Positions 12,635 through 19,482 of a DNA stretch of 19,482 nt are shown here, piece after piece. Within the stretch, counting starts at the first letter, position 1; each line of letters begins with the position of its first letter. The notes beneath the pieces were generated by a model. That model had not been told where the DNA came from. It saw only the letters and a program-made list of their open reading frames with translations, and made no database searches. Position numbers and translations under genes: made by a program. This DNA comes from Acidobacteriaceae bacterium (GTDB taxonomy: Bacteria; Acidobacteriota; Terriglobia; Terriglobales; Acidobacteriaceae). The stretch is from positions 1 through 19,482 of the forward strand of contig DAICZO010000140.1 in NCBI GenBank assembly GCA_027311125.1, written 5' to 3'.

Positions 12635-13861
12635 ATGGGATCATTTTCAATTGCTTTGACGGGCCTGCAGGCCGATTCAGTAGAACTGAATACGGTTGGC
12701 AATAATCTAGCGAATCTTAACACCACTGCATTCAAGAAGCAGAGCACTACGTTTGAAGATCTGTTTTATCAGCAGATAGGTACGTCGGGTTCGAACAATG
12801 CGCTGCAGGTGGGTGTTGGAACCAAGGTCTCCGGTACGGCTACGAGTTATGGGCAGGGTAGCCTTTCGACAACCGGCAATGCGACAGACATGGCGTTGAG
12901 TGGCGATGGATTCTTTGTAGTGCAGCAGGGCGGGGTGCAATCGTTGACGCGCGCAGGCAACTTTCAGTTGAGTTCGCAAGGAACGTTGACTACAGTCGAT
13001 GGCGCACAGGTGATGGGATATCCTGCGGTGAATGGCGTGGTGAGTGGTAATACAACGTTGTCGCCGTTGACGTTGCCAGTCGGATCGACAGAGTCAGCAA
13101 AGGCGACGCAGAGCTTTTCCATTACGGCGAATCTGAATGCTGGTGCAACGGTTGGTACGCAGTTCGCTACGCCACTGACGATGTACGACTCGCTGGGTCA
13201 GAGCCATGTGGCGACCGTGACGTACACGAAGACGGGTGCCAATGCCTGGGGCTATGCTGTGACCTTGCCTACTGCTGATGCCGCTACTGCCAGTGGAAAT
13301 ACGGGGACGCTCACCTTCAATGCAGCAGGTACGCTAACCGCGCCATCGTCGAATGTGGCCGGGATTGCCTTTGGTGGTTTGACGGATGGAGCCAGCAACC
13401 TCAGCTTCAATTGGAAATTGTTCGATACCAGCGGTAATCCGACGATCAGTCAATCGACAGCGGCATCTACGACAACGGCCAGCAGTCAGGATGGATTTGC
13501 GAGTGGCATCTACCAGAGCTTTGCGGTCGATTCTACGGGCCTGATCACGGCTACATTCAGCAATGGGCAGACAGCGAACATTGGGCAGGTCGCCGTGGCC
13601 TCGGTGGCAAATGAGCAAGGACTTACATTGACTGGCAATAACAACTACGTGACCACAGCGGCGTCGGGGCTGGCAAGCTTTGGCGTTGCGGGTGCAGGTG
13701 GACGGGCTACGATTCAGGATAGTGCACTGGAACAGTCGAACGTGAACATCTCTACGGAGTTCTCTGATCTGATTGTTGCCCAGCGTGCGTTTGAAGCCAA
13801 CTCCAAGACAGTGACGACATTCGATACGGTAGCGCAAGATGTGATCGGCATGATTCGGTAA
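12635..13861 (+). CDS. flgE: Flagellar hook protein FlgE
   Basis: The 408-residue protein starts MGSFSIALTGLQADS and VGNNLANLNTTAFKK, the hook/rod-family N-terminal signature. It ends with the paired C-terminal signature NVNISTEFSDLIVAQRAFEA followed by NSKTVTTFDTVAQDVIGM. Between them are the FlgE core domain (about 70-145, GQGSLSTTGNATDMALSGDGFF) and a variable Thr/Ser/Gly-rich outer region. FlgE polymerises into the curved hook and is secreted without a cleaved signal. Length is typical. AAGGAGAA precedes ATG 12635 at good spacing, the clearest ribosome-binding site in the cluster, fitting a highly produced subunit. A large hairpin follows its stop. Confidence 0.96.
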   Translation: MGSFSIALTGLQADSVELNTVGNNLANLNTTAFKKQSTTFEDLFYQQIGTSGSNNALQVGVGTKVSGTATSYGQGSLSTTGNATDMALSGDGFFVVQQGGVQSLTRAGNFQLSSQGTLTTVDGAQVMGYPAVNGVVSGNTTLSPLTLPVGSTESAKATQSFSITANLNAGATVGTQFATPLTMYDSLGQSHVATVTYTKTGANAWGYAVTLPTADAATASGNTGTLTFNAAGTLTAPSSNVAGIAFGGLTDGASNLSFNWKLFDTSGNPTISQSTAASTTTASSQDGFASGIYQSFAVDSTGLITATFSNGQTANIGQVAVASVANEQGLTLTGNNNYVTTAASGLASFGVAGAGGRATIQDSALEQSNVNISTEFSDLIVAQRAFEANSKTVTTFDTVAQDVIGMIR

Positions 13862-13895
13862 CCGCTGATTCGCTGACCATAGAACAGCGCATAGA

Positions 13896-13945
13896 ACGGG
13901 GAGTGCAGGTTGGAGAGTGATACTCCAATTCGCTGCACTCCTCGT
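13896..13945 (+). terminator. Large nested hairpin after flgE, possible terminator or attenuator
   Basis: The outer stem pairs ACGGGGAGTGCAG (13896-13908) with CTGCACTCCTCGT (13933-13945), 13 bp with one G-T wobble. Nested inside, TTGGAG (13910-13915) pairs with CTCCAA (13923-13928). The T-rich run after it (TTTCCGTTGTT) is short and interrupted, so termination may be partial. It sits 34 bases after the flgE stop and before a second promoter candidate, suggesting a transcript boundary or a 3' stabiliser for hook mRNA. Confidence 0.6.
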
Positions 13946-14011
13946 TTCCGTTGTTACCCAGAGACGAAATCAGGGGTCTGTGTGGATCTTCTTATCTCTA
14001 CCGAGTGTTGG

Positions 14012-14028
14012 TTGGCCACATACCTGCA
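14012..14028 (+). promoter_or_regulatory. Second sigma-54-like (-24/-12) element, ahead of fliL
   Basis: TTGGCCACATACCTGCA has GG (14014-14015) and GC (14026-14027) exactly ten bases apart. It shares TTGGCC and CTGCA with the flgB element, again agreeing at 9 of 13 consensus positions. The predicted start, near 14039, is only about 5 bases before the fliL ATG at 14044. This would give an almost leaderless mRNA, which weakens the call or implies a later translation start. Confidence 0.45.
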
Positions 14029-14043
14029 ATAGATGCAGGGACT

Positions 14044-14610
14044 ATGGCAACTACATCACCGACCCCAACGTTAGAGGCGCCCACACAGGGGGGCGCATCG
14101 AAGCTAGCACTGATTCCACTTCTACTTGCGATTCTGGCAGCGATTGTGATCTCCGTCCTGCTACTGGGTGGGATTGGCTACTACCTGATACGCAGCGGCA
14201 AGCTGGCGCTGCCGACTGCACGTACAGCTCAAGCGACTGTTGCCAAGTCTGAGCCGGTGAAGATTCTGAGTCATACGGTGGAGTTGGAGCCGATGGTGGT
14301 GAACCTGGCTGATGCGGGGGGCAAGGCTTATCTGCGCATAGCTGTGACATTGAAAGTTGCCGATCCTGAGCAACCAAAGGGCGTGAAGCCAGCAGAAGAA
14401 AAGCCAAAGGAAGGCAATGGCGTAGCGAAGCCTGACGCGGCACTACGCGATACGGTTCTGGATGTGCTGGGACGTCAGAACGCCGAGGCCTTGCTGGCTG
14501 TAGATGGAAAGGGCGTACTAAAGGATGCATTGAAGGACGCACTGAAGAAACGCAATAACGACGTTCCAGTGTTGGATATTTACTTTGCTGAATTTCTAGT
14601 GCAGCGGTGA
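14044..14610 (+). CDS. fliL: Flagellar basal-body-associated protein FliL
   Basis: The 188-residue protein has a Thr/Pro/Gly-rich cytoplasmic start, one strong membrane helix at about 21-49 (LALIPLLLAILAAIVISVLL) and a periplasmic domain. That domain shows VELEPMVVNLADAGGKAYLRIAVTLKV in pieces (VELEPMVVNLAD, YLRIAVTLKV) and ends PVLDIYFAEFLVQR, the usual FliL finish. FliL surrounds stator units and supports torque. A Lys/Pro/Glu-rich insert (EQPKGVKPAEEKPKEGNG) interrupts the domain. It is the first gene after the hairpin and the second -24/-12 element. An upstream in-frame ATG-free extension exists but lacks support; ATG 14044 has a close AGGG. Confidence 0.88.
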   Translation: MATTSPTPTLEAPTQGGASKLALIPLLLAILAAIVISVLLLGGIGYYLIRSGKLALPTARTAQATVAKSEPVKILSHTVELEPMVVNLADAGGKAYLRIAVTLKVADPEQPKGVKPAEEKPKEGNGVAKPDAALRDTVLDVLGRQNAEALLAVDGKGVLKDALKDALKKRNNDVPVLDIYFAEFLVQR

Positions 14611-14622
14611 CGGGAGAGCGCT

Positions 14623-14949
14623 ATGAGTGAAGTGGCTACGACGACATTAGCAGCGCCGCTGGCACTGGCCGGTAGAGCTACGCAACAGATGCTTGAGCCT
14701 ACGTTGCCGATCGAACGGCATCACGCGTGGCCGGTGTTGTCGCAACTTCCGGTACACCTGACGGTCTCGATTCCCCTGAGCAGTTTCACGGTTAAGAATC
14801 TGCTTGGGCTGAGCGTCGGGCAGGTGTTTGGAAGTGAGTGGGCCCATACCGAAGATCTGCCTTTGGCGACAGGACAGGTGAAGCTGGGCTGGTGCGAGTT
14901 TGAGGTGATCGAACAAGTGATCGGTGTGAGGCTTACTCGTCTGGCGTAG
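14623..14949 (+). CDS. fliN: Flagellar motor switch protein FliN (single SpoA domain)
   Basis: The 108-residue protein has a SpoA/FliN domain at about 42-108. It starts LPVHLTVSIPLSSFTVKNLL, continues LGLSVGQVF, and ends VKLGWCEFEVIEQVIGVRLT. This is the usual FliN C-terminal pattern, in which a short beta strand precedes GVRIT. FliN forms the bottom of the cytoplasmic C ring and helps dock FliH-FliI. The N-terminal 40 residues are unrecognised. GGGAGAG precedes the ATG, 12 bases after fliL. fliM normally lies between fliL and fliN but is absent here. A divergent FliM C-terminal domain alone is less likely given the length. Confidence 0.87.
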   Translation: MSEVATTTLAAPLALAGRATQQMLEPTLPIERHHAWPVLSQLPVHLTVSIPLSSFTVKNLLGLSVGQVFGSEWAHTEDLPLATGQVKLGWCEFEVIEQVIGVRLTRLA

Positions 14950-14993
14950 CGGACGGGAGCACAGAACGAGTTGTTGTTATTCGGGAGTTAAGG

Positions 14994-15290
14994 ATGCAGA
15001 CAGGAACAGAGACGTTGAGGACGACGACGCGGGCAGCGGTTAGCGATGGTAAAGGTCTGGCGGGCTGGCTGATAAGGCTGTATCGGAGTCGTAACTGGTC
15101 GGGTACGAGAGTGCCAGCACAGATGGAGTTGGTTGAGACCTTACCGTTGGGGACGAAGCGCCAGTTGATGCTGGTGGTGTGTGACGGGCAGCGCTACCTG
15201 GTGGGTGTCGGAGCGGAGAGTGTGGACGCGATTGTGCCCTTGTGTGGGACCGCACCTGCGCCAAATGCAAGTACGGGAGGCTATCTATGA
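14994..15290 (+). CDS. fliO: FliO-like flagellar export assembly protein, without an evident membrane helix
   Basis: The 98-residue protein has a FliO-type core at about 43-83: QMELVETLPLGTKRQLMLVV, then CDGQRYLVGVGAESVDAIVPL in part (RYLVGVGAESVDAIVPL). FliO usually has a membrane helix before this core and helps assemble the FliP ring. Here the N-terminal 40 residues are polar, with only a short amphipathic GLAGWLIRLY. The place between fliN and fliP strongly supports the name. Its end overlaps the fliP start (ATGA). GGGAG lies 6 bases before ATG 14994. Either the membrane anchor has been lost or the true start lies further upstream, though no good candidate was seen. Confidence 0.75.
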   Translation: MQTGTETLRTTTRAAVSDGKGLAGWLIRLYRSRNWSGTRVPAQMELVETLPLGTKRQLMLVVCDGQRYLVGVGAESVDAIVPLCGTAPAPNASTGGYL

Positions 15291-16168
15291 TCGACTCGTC
15301 CAGGCTGCTGATACTTGGGTTGCTGCTGATGCTGTGCTCTGTAGCGCAGGCAGGTGCGGAGGCGAGAACCCCTGCGTTGGCGCGGGTTGATGCGGGTGGA
15401 GGGAACTCATATTGGGTGAAGCGCGGGGCAGGTGGGGGATCTGCGAACAAGTCTCTCGCGAGACCAGCCCGTCATGTGATCGATAAGGCTAAGATGCCGA
15501 CTGATGCGGATAAGAAGGAGTCTATCGCCGCTGAGCTGTCGCAAAATAAGAGTGTGCCGTGGTCCATTGTGGTGGGGCTGACGCTGCTCACACTGATACC
15601 TGCGCTGTTGTTAACGATGACGCCGCTGGTGCGGCTGTTGGTGGTGTTTCATTTTCTTCGACAGGCGTTGGGGACACAGACTGCTCCGTCGAACCAGGTG
15701 TTGATGGGGCTGGCTTTGATGATGACCTGGTTTCTTATGCAACCAGTACTGTTACAGGTTGAACAGCAAGCGATTACGCCTTACCAGGCAGGCACGGTGA
15801 CCGGAGCCGAAGCGATGGATTTGGGGGTGAGGCCGGTGAAGACGTACATGCTGCGCTATGCGCGCGAGAAGGATCTTGCAGTGTTTGCTGCTGCGGGCAT
15901 GACTGCACGTCCACAGACCAGGGAGGATCTGCCGATACAAGTGGTGGTTCCGGCTTACATTTTGAGTGAGTTGAAGGCAGGTTTTCAGATTGGGGCAGTT
16001 CTGTTTTTGCCTTTTCTTCTAGTGGATTTGATGGTCGCGAGTGTAACGACTTCGATTGGCATGATGCAGTTGCCTCCGGTCGTTATCTCGACCCCGCTGA
16101 AGATCCTGTTGTTTGTGATGGTGGATGGTTGGAATCTGCTGGCCGACCAACTGATTAAGAGTTTCTAA
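15287..16168 (+). CDS. fliP: Flagellar export gate protein FliP
   Basis: The 293-residue protein begins with a signal peptide (about 1-23, RLLILGLLLMLCSVAQAGAE). After a polar stretch to about residue 88 come the FliP core motifs: MTPLVRLLVVFHFLRQALGT, APSNQVLMGLALMMTW, and near the end GFQIGAVLFLPFLLVDLMVA and SIGMMQLPPVVISTPLKILL. FliP forms, with FliQ and FliR, the export pore inside the MS ring. The core is highly conserved, so identity is secure. The polar N-terminal stretch of about 65 residues is longer than in enteric FliP (about 245 total). ATG 15287 overlaps the fliO stop and has GGGAGG 6 bases upstream, an ideal site. Confidence 0.96.
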   Translation: MIDSSRLLILGLLLMLCSVAQAGAEARTPALARVDAGGGNSYWVKRGAGGGSANKSLARPARHVIDKAKMPTDADKKESIAAELSQNKSVPWSIVVGLTLLTLIPALLLTMTPLVRLLVVFHFLRQALGTQTAPSNQVLMGLALMMTWFLMQPVLLQVEQQAITPYQAGTVTGAEAMDLGVRPVKTYMLRYAREKDLAVFAAAGMTARPQTREDLPIQVVVPAYILSELKAGFQIGAVLFLPFLLVDLMVASVTTSIGMMQLPPVVISTPLKILLFVMVDGWNLLADQLIKSF

Positions 16169-16184
16169 GAGAGAGCAGGGTGCT

Positions 16185-16454
16185 ATGGGACCGGACCAGA
16201 CAGTGGAGCTGATGCGGAAGTTACTGGTGGAGGCGATGATACTGAGCGCGCCATTGTTGGTCTCTGCAGCGTTGATTAGTTTGCTGGTGAGTCTGGCGCA
16301 GACCTTGACCAGCGTTCAGGAACAGACGTTGACAGCGGTGCCACGACTGGTCGCTGTCTTTGTTGTGGCGATGGTTACGTTGCCGTGGACGGTTCATCGC
16401 CTGGTGAACTACACACTGCATCTCTTCAGCAATTTTCATCGTTACCTGGGCTAA
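16185..16454 (+). CDS. fliQ: Flagellar export gate protein FliQ
   Basis: The 89-residue protein has two membrane helices, at about 15-38 (VEAMILSAPLLVSAALISLLV) and 52-72 (VPRLVAVFVVAMVTLPWTV). Between them is SLAQTLTSVQEQTLTAVPRL, the FliQ signature (xQAxTQIQExTLxFxPKL). FliQ wraps around the FliP-FliR core of the export gate. It lies 16 bases after fliP and 5 before fliR, the standard fliP-fliQ-fliR order. Length is exactly typical. Confidence 0.96.
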   Translation: MGPDQTVELMRKLLVEAMILSAPLLVSAALISLLVSLAQTLTSVQEQTLTAVPRLVAVFVVAMVTLPWTVHRLVNYTLHLFSNFHRYLG

Positions 16455-16459
16455 CTGTC

Positions 16460-17242
16460 ATGACGCATGAAGCAAGTTCGCTCATCTCCGAGTGGCCGCA
16501 GTACCTGAGTGCCGCGATGCTGGTGATGGTCCGGCTGAGCGGGTTGATGGTATTTGCACCCCTATTCTCTTCGGCGGCGGTGGCACCACGTATCAAGGCT
16601 GGGTTGGTGATTGCGATCACTGTGCTTCTCGCTCCTGCTGTTGCTGCTGTACCGGGTGCCCATGCGGTTCTGGAGATGAAGTCGGTGCTTGGTGAACTGG
16701 GAGTGGGTTTGATGTTTGGTATGTCGCTTTCGTTTCTGAATGAGGCATTGATGTTTGCAGGAGCCGTATTGGGGATGCAGTTTAGTTTTTCGCTGGTGAA
16801 CCTGTTGGATCCCAACTCCAAAGTTGAGACACCGGTGCTGGGTCAGATGCTGAACTGGCTGGGGCTGCTGGTGATTATTGGAAGCGGGCTAGATAGGACG
16901 TTGTTGGCTGCGGTGGTGCGGAGTTTTGCGGTGGCACCGGTAGGACATGGGGTGATGGATGTGAAGAGTGCGGCTGCGCTGGTGACGATGGCCGGCGGGA
17001 TATTTCTTGCAGGGCTGCAACTATCGGCACCGGTACTCGCTGCTGCTTTGACGGTAGAGGTTACGGTGGCCGTGGTGGCGAGGCTTTCGCCGCAGTTGCC
17101 CGCAATGATCGTTGGAATTCCGGCGAAGACGATGATCTCGTATGTGGTGTTGATCGGCAGCCTGGCGGTATGGCCGGCCTGGATTGAACGGCACTTTATC
17201 GCGCTGTTGCATGCCGCAGAAGGTACGTTGGTGAGGCCATGA
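16460..17242 (+). CDS. fliR: Flagellar export gate protein FliR
   Basis: The 260-residue protein is mostly hydrophobic with about six membrane segments. Family features include LVMVRLSGLMVFAPLFSSAA, then APRIKAGLVIAITVLLAP, GMQFSFSLVNLLDP and LIGSLAVWPAWIE-like C-terminal sequence. FliR completes the FliP5-FliQ4-FliR1 export gate. ATG 16460 follows the fliQ stop by five bases. The ribosome-binding site is weak, suggesting coupling to fliQ. Its last codons overlap the flhB start (ATGA, 4 bases). Confidence 0.94.
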   Translation: MTHEASSLISEWPQYLSAAMLVMVRLSGLMVFAPLFSSAAVAPRIKAGLVIAITVLLAPAVAAVPGAHAVLEMKSVLGELGVGLMFGMSLSFLNEALMFAGAVLGMQFSFSLVNLLDPNSKVETPVLGQMLNWLGLLVIIGSGLDRTLLAAVVRSFAVAPVGHGVMDVKSAAALVTMAGGIFLAGLQLSAPVLAAALTVEVTVAVVARLSPQLPAMIVGIPAKTMISYVVLIGSLAVWPAWIERHFIALLHAAEGTLVRP

Positions 17243-18381
17243 GCGAGAAGGGGACGGAGCAAGCCACACCGCAACGGAAGCAGAAGGCGAAGGAGAAGGG
17301 TGATCAAGTCCGGAGCCGCGAGTTGCTCTCGGCGATTGCCATGCTTGGGGGCATGTTGATGCTGGGGGCGATGTCGCAGGGCTTTGTTTCCATTTGGGGA
17401 AAGGTGTACGTCGAGAGTGTTCGAGCGGCAACCGTGTTACATGGAGAGGGCGAGATGCCGTGGCAGGAGGCGATACGCCGATCGGTGATGCCTGCGCTGG
17501 TGCCGGTTGCGCTGGTGATGGCGGCGAGCTTTGCTGGAGCACTCTCGGCTGGGGTGGCTCAGGGTGGAGGCGTGTCGATCCATCCGGAGGCATTGGAGCT
17601 AAAGTTCAGTCGGTTGAACGTGGTGACGAACGTAGGAAATCTGTTCAGTCTGAGGTCGGTCACGCGGATTGTGAAGTCGCTGGTGCCTGCGACGGTGATG
17701 GTGGTGGTGGGGTGGAGTGCAATCAAGGAGCTTATGTTGCCAATGCCGGTGATGAGTCTGTTGCGGCTGCCAGCGATGTTCTCCACGGCGTATGGGTTGA
17801 TGGTGGATGCCGCATGGGTGACGCTGGCGTGGTCTGCGCTGGACTATGCGATGGAGTGGAGGAGCTGGAATCAGCGGCTGATGATGAGCAAGCAGGAGAT
17901 GCGTGATGAGATGCGCGACGCCATGGGCAATCCGCAGATCAAAGGAAAGATTCGCCAGATACAGGCTGCGATGCGTCGACGAAAGGTGAAGGCGGACATG
18001 AGCCGAGCGAGTGTGGTGATTACGAATCCGACCCACTATGCGGTTGCGCTGGAGTTCAGCTTTGAGACGATGCAGGCCCCGACGGTGCTGGCCAAGGGAC
18101 GTGATCTGCTGGCAGCCGAGATTCGCGAAGAGGCTCGGTGGCTGGGGATTCCGATGATTGAGAATCCGCCACTGGCAAGGAGTTTGTACCGATCCGTGGA
18201 GCCGGGGCAGTCGATTCCTTATGAGTTGTATGCCGCTGTGGCGGGGATTCTGGCTTATCTGTATCGACAAAAGATGGAAGAGCGGATGCGTCGGGAGAGA
18301 CAGATGGAGGCGATGCGATTGCGTGCAGCGCAGCCGGTGTCTACCGCGATGGGGTTGCAGGGCTTTGGAGGTGGGATGTGA
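17239..18381 (+). CDS. flhB: Flagellar export switch protein FlhB
   Basis: The 380-residue protein starts with the typical EKGTEQATPQRKQKAKEKGD and has four membrane segments within about 28-205. The cytoplasmic domain carries the self-cleavage motif NPTH at 263-266 (VVITNPTHYAVALEF). Cleavage between N and P changes export from rod/hook substrates to filament substrates, under FliK control. The conserved PTVLAKGRDLLAAEIREEA and ENPPLARSLYRSVEPGQSIP follow. The polar tail after about 345 is variable. GTGA overlap with flhA (4 bases) shows tight coupling. Identity is secure and all key residues are present. Confidence 0.97.
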   Translation: MSEKGTEQATPQRKQKAKEKGDQVRSRELLSAIAMLGGMLMLGAMSQGFVSIWGKVYVESVRAATVLHGEGEMPWQEAIRRSVMPALVPVALVMAASFAGALSAGVAQGGGVSIHPEALELKFSRLNVVTNVGNLFSLRSVTRIVKSLVPATVMVVVGWSAIKELMLPMPVMSLLRLPAMFSTAYGLMVDAAWVTLAWSALDYAMEWRSWNQRLMMSKQEMRDEMRDAMGNPQIKGKIRQIQAAMRRRKVKADMSRASVVITNPTHYAVALEFSFETMQAPTVLAKGRDLLAAEIREEARWLGIPMIENPPLARSLYRSVEPGQSIPYELYAAVAGILAYLYRQKMEERMRRERQMEAMRLRAAQPVSTAMGLQGFGGGM

Positions 18382-19482
18382 GTGAAACGACGGTAGGTGG
18401 GCAGAGCGGCGACATGGGCTCGAAGCTGCGGGTTTTACTGCTGCCGGTGACGGCGATCAGCATGGTGTTTGTGATGATTATTCCGGTACCGAGTGTGGTG
18501 CTGGATGTTCTGCTGGCGGCTTCGATTACGGCGTCGGTGATCGTGTTTCTGACGGCGGTGCAGGTGCGGCGGGCGGTGGATTTTTCCGTATTTCCGACAC
18601 TGCTGCTGTTGCTGACGTTGTTTCGGTTGTCGTTGAATCTGGCCTCCAGTCGCAGGATTCTGTTGCACGGTCATGAGGGAACCCATGCTGCTGGCGCAGT
18701 GATTGAAGCCTTTGGTCAGTTTGTGGTGGGCGGCAATTATGTCGTGGGCTTCGTGTTGTTTCTGGCGTTGGTGGCTATCCAGTTTCTGGTGGTAAGCCAT
18801 GGTGCGGTACGCACGGCGGAGGTTACAGCACGGTTCACTCTGGATGCGCTGCCGGGCAAACAGATGGCGATCGATGCGGATATGAATGCCGGATTGATTG
18901 ATGAGCAGGGTGCACGGAAGCGTCGCCAGGCGATTGCCCGCGAGGCTGAGTTCTATGGGGCGATGGACGGTGCGGCAAAGTTCAATCAACGCGATTCGCT
19001 GGCGACGATCTTGATTACAGGAATCAATATTGTTGCGGGGTTGCTGATCGGAGTGCTGCAGCAGGGCGCGGACCTGGCAACAGCGGTGAAGACCTACACG
19101 ATTCTGACGGTAGGGGATGGATTGGTGACGATGATTCCCAGTCTGCTGGTGTCGATTGCTGGCGGCATGGTGTTGACGCGGGCCTCATCGGCGGGTTCGT
19201 TGAACGACGAGCTGGGAACCCAGTTGCTGCGTGGACGGAACACGTTGTGGATTGCCTGTGGTGTGCTGCTGGGCCTGGCTATGATTCCAGGCCTGCCGAA
19301 GCTGTCGTTTGTGGTGATGGCGGTGGGAGTCGCCCTGATTGCACGGCGGCTACCGAAGGCGGGGGAGGACACACAGGTTGCAGAGGAGGAGGCCAGTGTC
19401 GGCAGTACCGCCGCAGCAGCGACGGCCAAGGGAGCGGAGGCGGCGAAGGGTGAGAACCTGGCGTCGTTGCTGCGGATGGATG
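18378..19482 (+). CDS. flhA: Flagellar export protein FlhA, N-terminal membrane part (truncated by window end)
   Basis: The frame is open from GTG 18378 to the right edge, 368 codons. GGAGG at 18367-18371 lies 6 bases before this GTG, which overlaps the flhB stop (GTGA). Membrane segments begin LLLPVTAISMVFVMIIPVPS. LFRLSLNLASSRRILLHGH and the FHIPEP-region sequence DALPGKQMAIDADMNAGLID (about residues 157-176) identify FlhA. Further helices follow at about 215-235, 250-280 and 300-325, and then a polar Ala/Glu-rich linker leading to the cytoplasmic domain, which lies outside the window. FlhA forms the nonameric export-gate ring and receives chaperone-substrate complexes. Its FliJ contact lies in the missing part. 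Confidence 0.96.
   Translation, partial: MSETTVGGQSGDMGSKLRVLLLPVTAISMVFVMIIPVPSVVLDVLLAASITASVIVFLTAVQVRRAVDFSVFPTLLLLLTLFRLSLNLASSRRILLHGHEGTHAAGAVIEAFGQFVVGGNYVVGFVLFLALVAIQFLVVSHGAVRTAEVTARFTLDALPGKQMAIDADMNAGLIDEQGARKRRQAIAREAEFYGAMDGAAKFNQRDSLATILITGINIVAGLLIGVLQQGADLATAVKTYTILTVGDGLVTMIPSLLVSIAGGMVLTRASSAGSLNDELGTQLLRGRNTLWIACGVLLGLAMIPGLPKLSFVVMAVGVALIARRLPKAGEDTQVAEEEASVGSTAAAATAKGAEAAKGENLASLLRMD

Noticed and set aside
12695..12711. TTGGCAATAATCTAGCG, a GG-N10-GC match inside flgE
   Set aside because: It lies in codons for the conserved VGNNLANL motif, so the match is explained by protein coding; such matches are common in GC-rich sequence.
13674..13692. Another GG-N10-GC match (TTTGGCGTTGCGGGTGCA) near the flgE 3' end
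   Set aside because: It is within coding sequence, with no gene start suitably placed downstream.
1..19482. CRISPR arrays, tRNA or rRNA genes, insertion sequences, attachment sites
   Set aside because: No regularly spaced repeats, cloverleaf-like sequences, transposase-like proteins or terminal inverted repeats were found.

Overview
This 19.5 kb window is bacterial chromosome, dense in genes and fairly GC-rich. It is dominated by a flagellar basal-body and export gene cluster on the + strand, preceded by three regulatory genes; a lexA gene and the start of a membrane-fusion protein gene lie on the - strand. Gene content and order, and protein style, suggest an acidobacterium of the Acidobacteriaceae/Terriglobus-Granulicella type. 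That assignment is inference, because no rRNA or other marker gene is present.

Layout. (1) 1-1106, - strand: N-terminus of an RND/MacA-type periplasmic adaptor (runs off the left edge), then LexA. A near-consensus -10 box ends six bases before the lexA ATG, and a GAACT-N5-AGTTC palindrome sits just upstream, suggesting a leaderless, autoregulated lexA. (2) 1363-3695, + strand: a tightly packed three-gene regulatory unit: an OmpR-type response regulator, an 88-residue protein that looks like an isolated histidine-kinase DHp domain, and a sigma-54 activator with a degenerate receiver domain and no C-terminal Fis-type DNA-binding domain. (3) 3764-3807: a strong intrinsic terminator abutting a -24/-12 (sigma-54) promoter candidate. 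(4) 3834-13861: flgB-flgC-fliE-fliF-fliG-fliH-fliI-fliJ-fliK-flgD-flgE. (5) 13896-14028: a large nested hairpin and a second -24/-12-like element. (6) 14044-19482: fliL-fliN-fliO-fliP-fliQ-fliR-flhB-flhA (flhA runs off the right edge). No fliM lies between fliL and fliN.

How it works together. The regulators are well placed to switch on the adjacent sigma-54-type flagellar promoters. The first structural unit encodes rod (FlgB, FlgC, FliE), MS ring (FliF), a rotor protein (FliG), export ATPase complex (FliH, FliI, FliJ), hook-length control (FliK), hook cap (FlgD) and hook (FlgE). The second encodes FliL, a C-ring subunit (FliN) and the export gate (FliO, FliP, FliQ, FliR, FlhB, FlhA).

The most striking oddity is an in-frame TAG in fliI at 9876-9878. 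The same frame continues for 53 more sense codons that read as the conserved FliI C-terminus, ending one base before fliJ. This is either a recent nonsense mutation, a sequencing error or a read-through site. The other main novelty is the regulatory trio, in which an orphan DHp domain lies between a DNA-binding response regulator and a DNA-binding-deficient sigma-54 activator.
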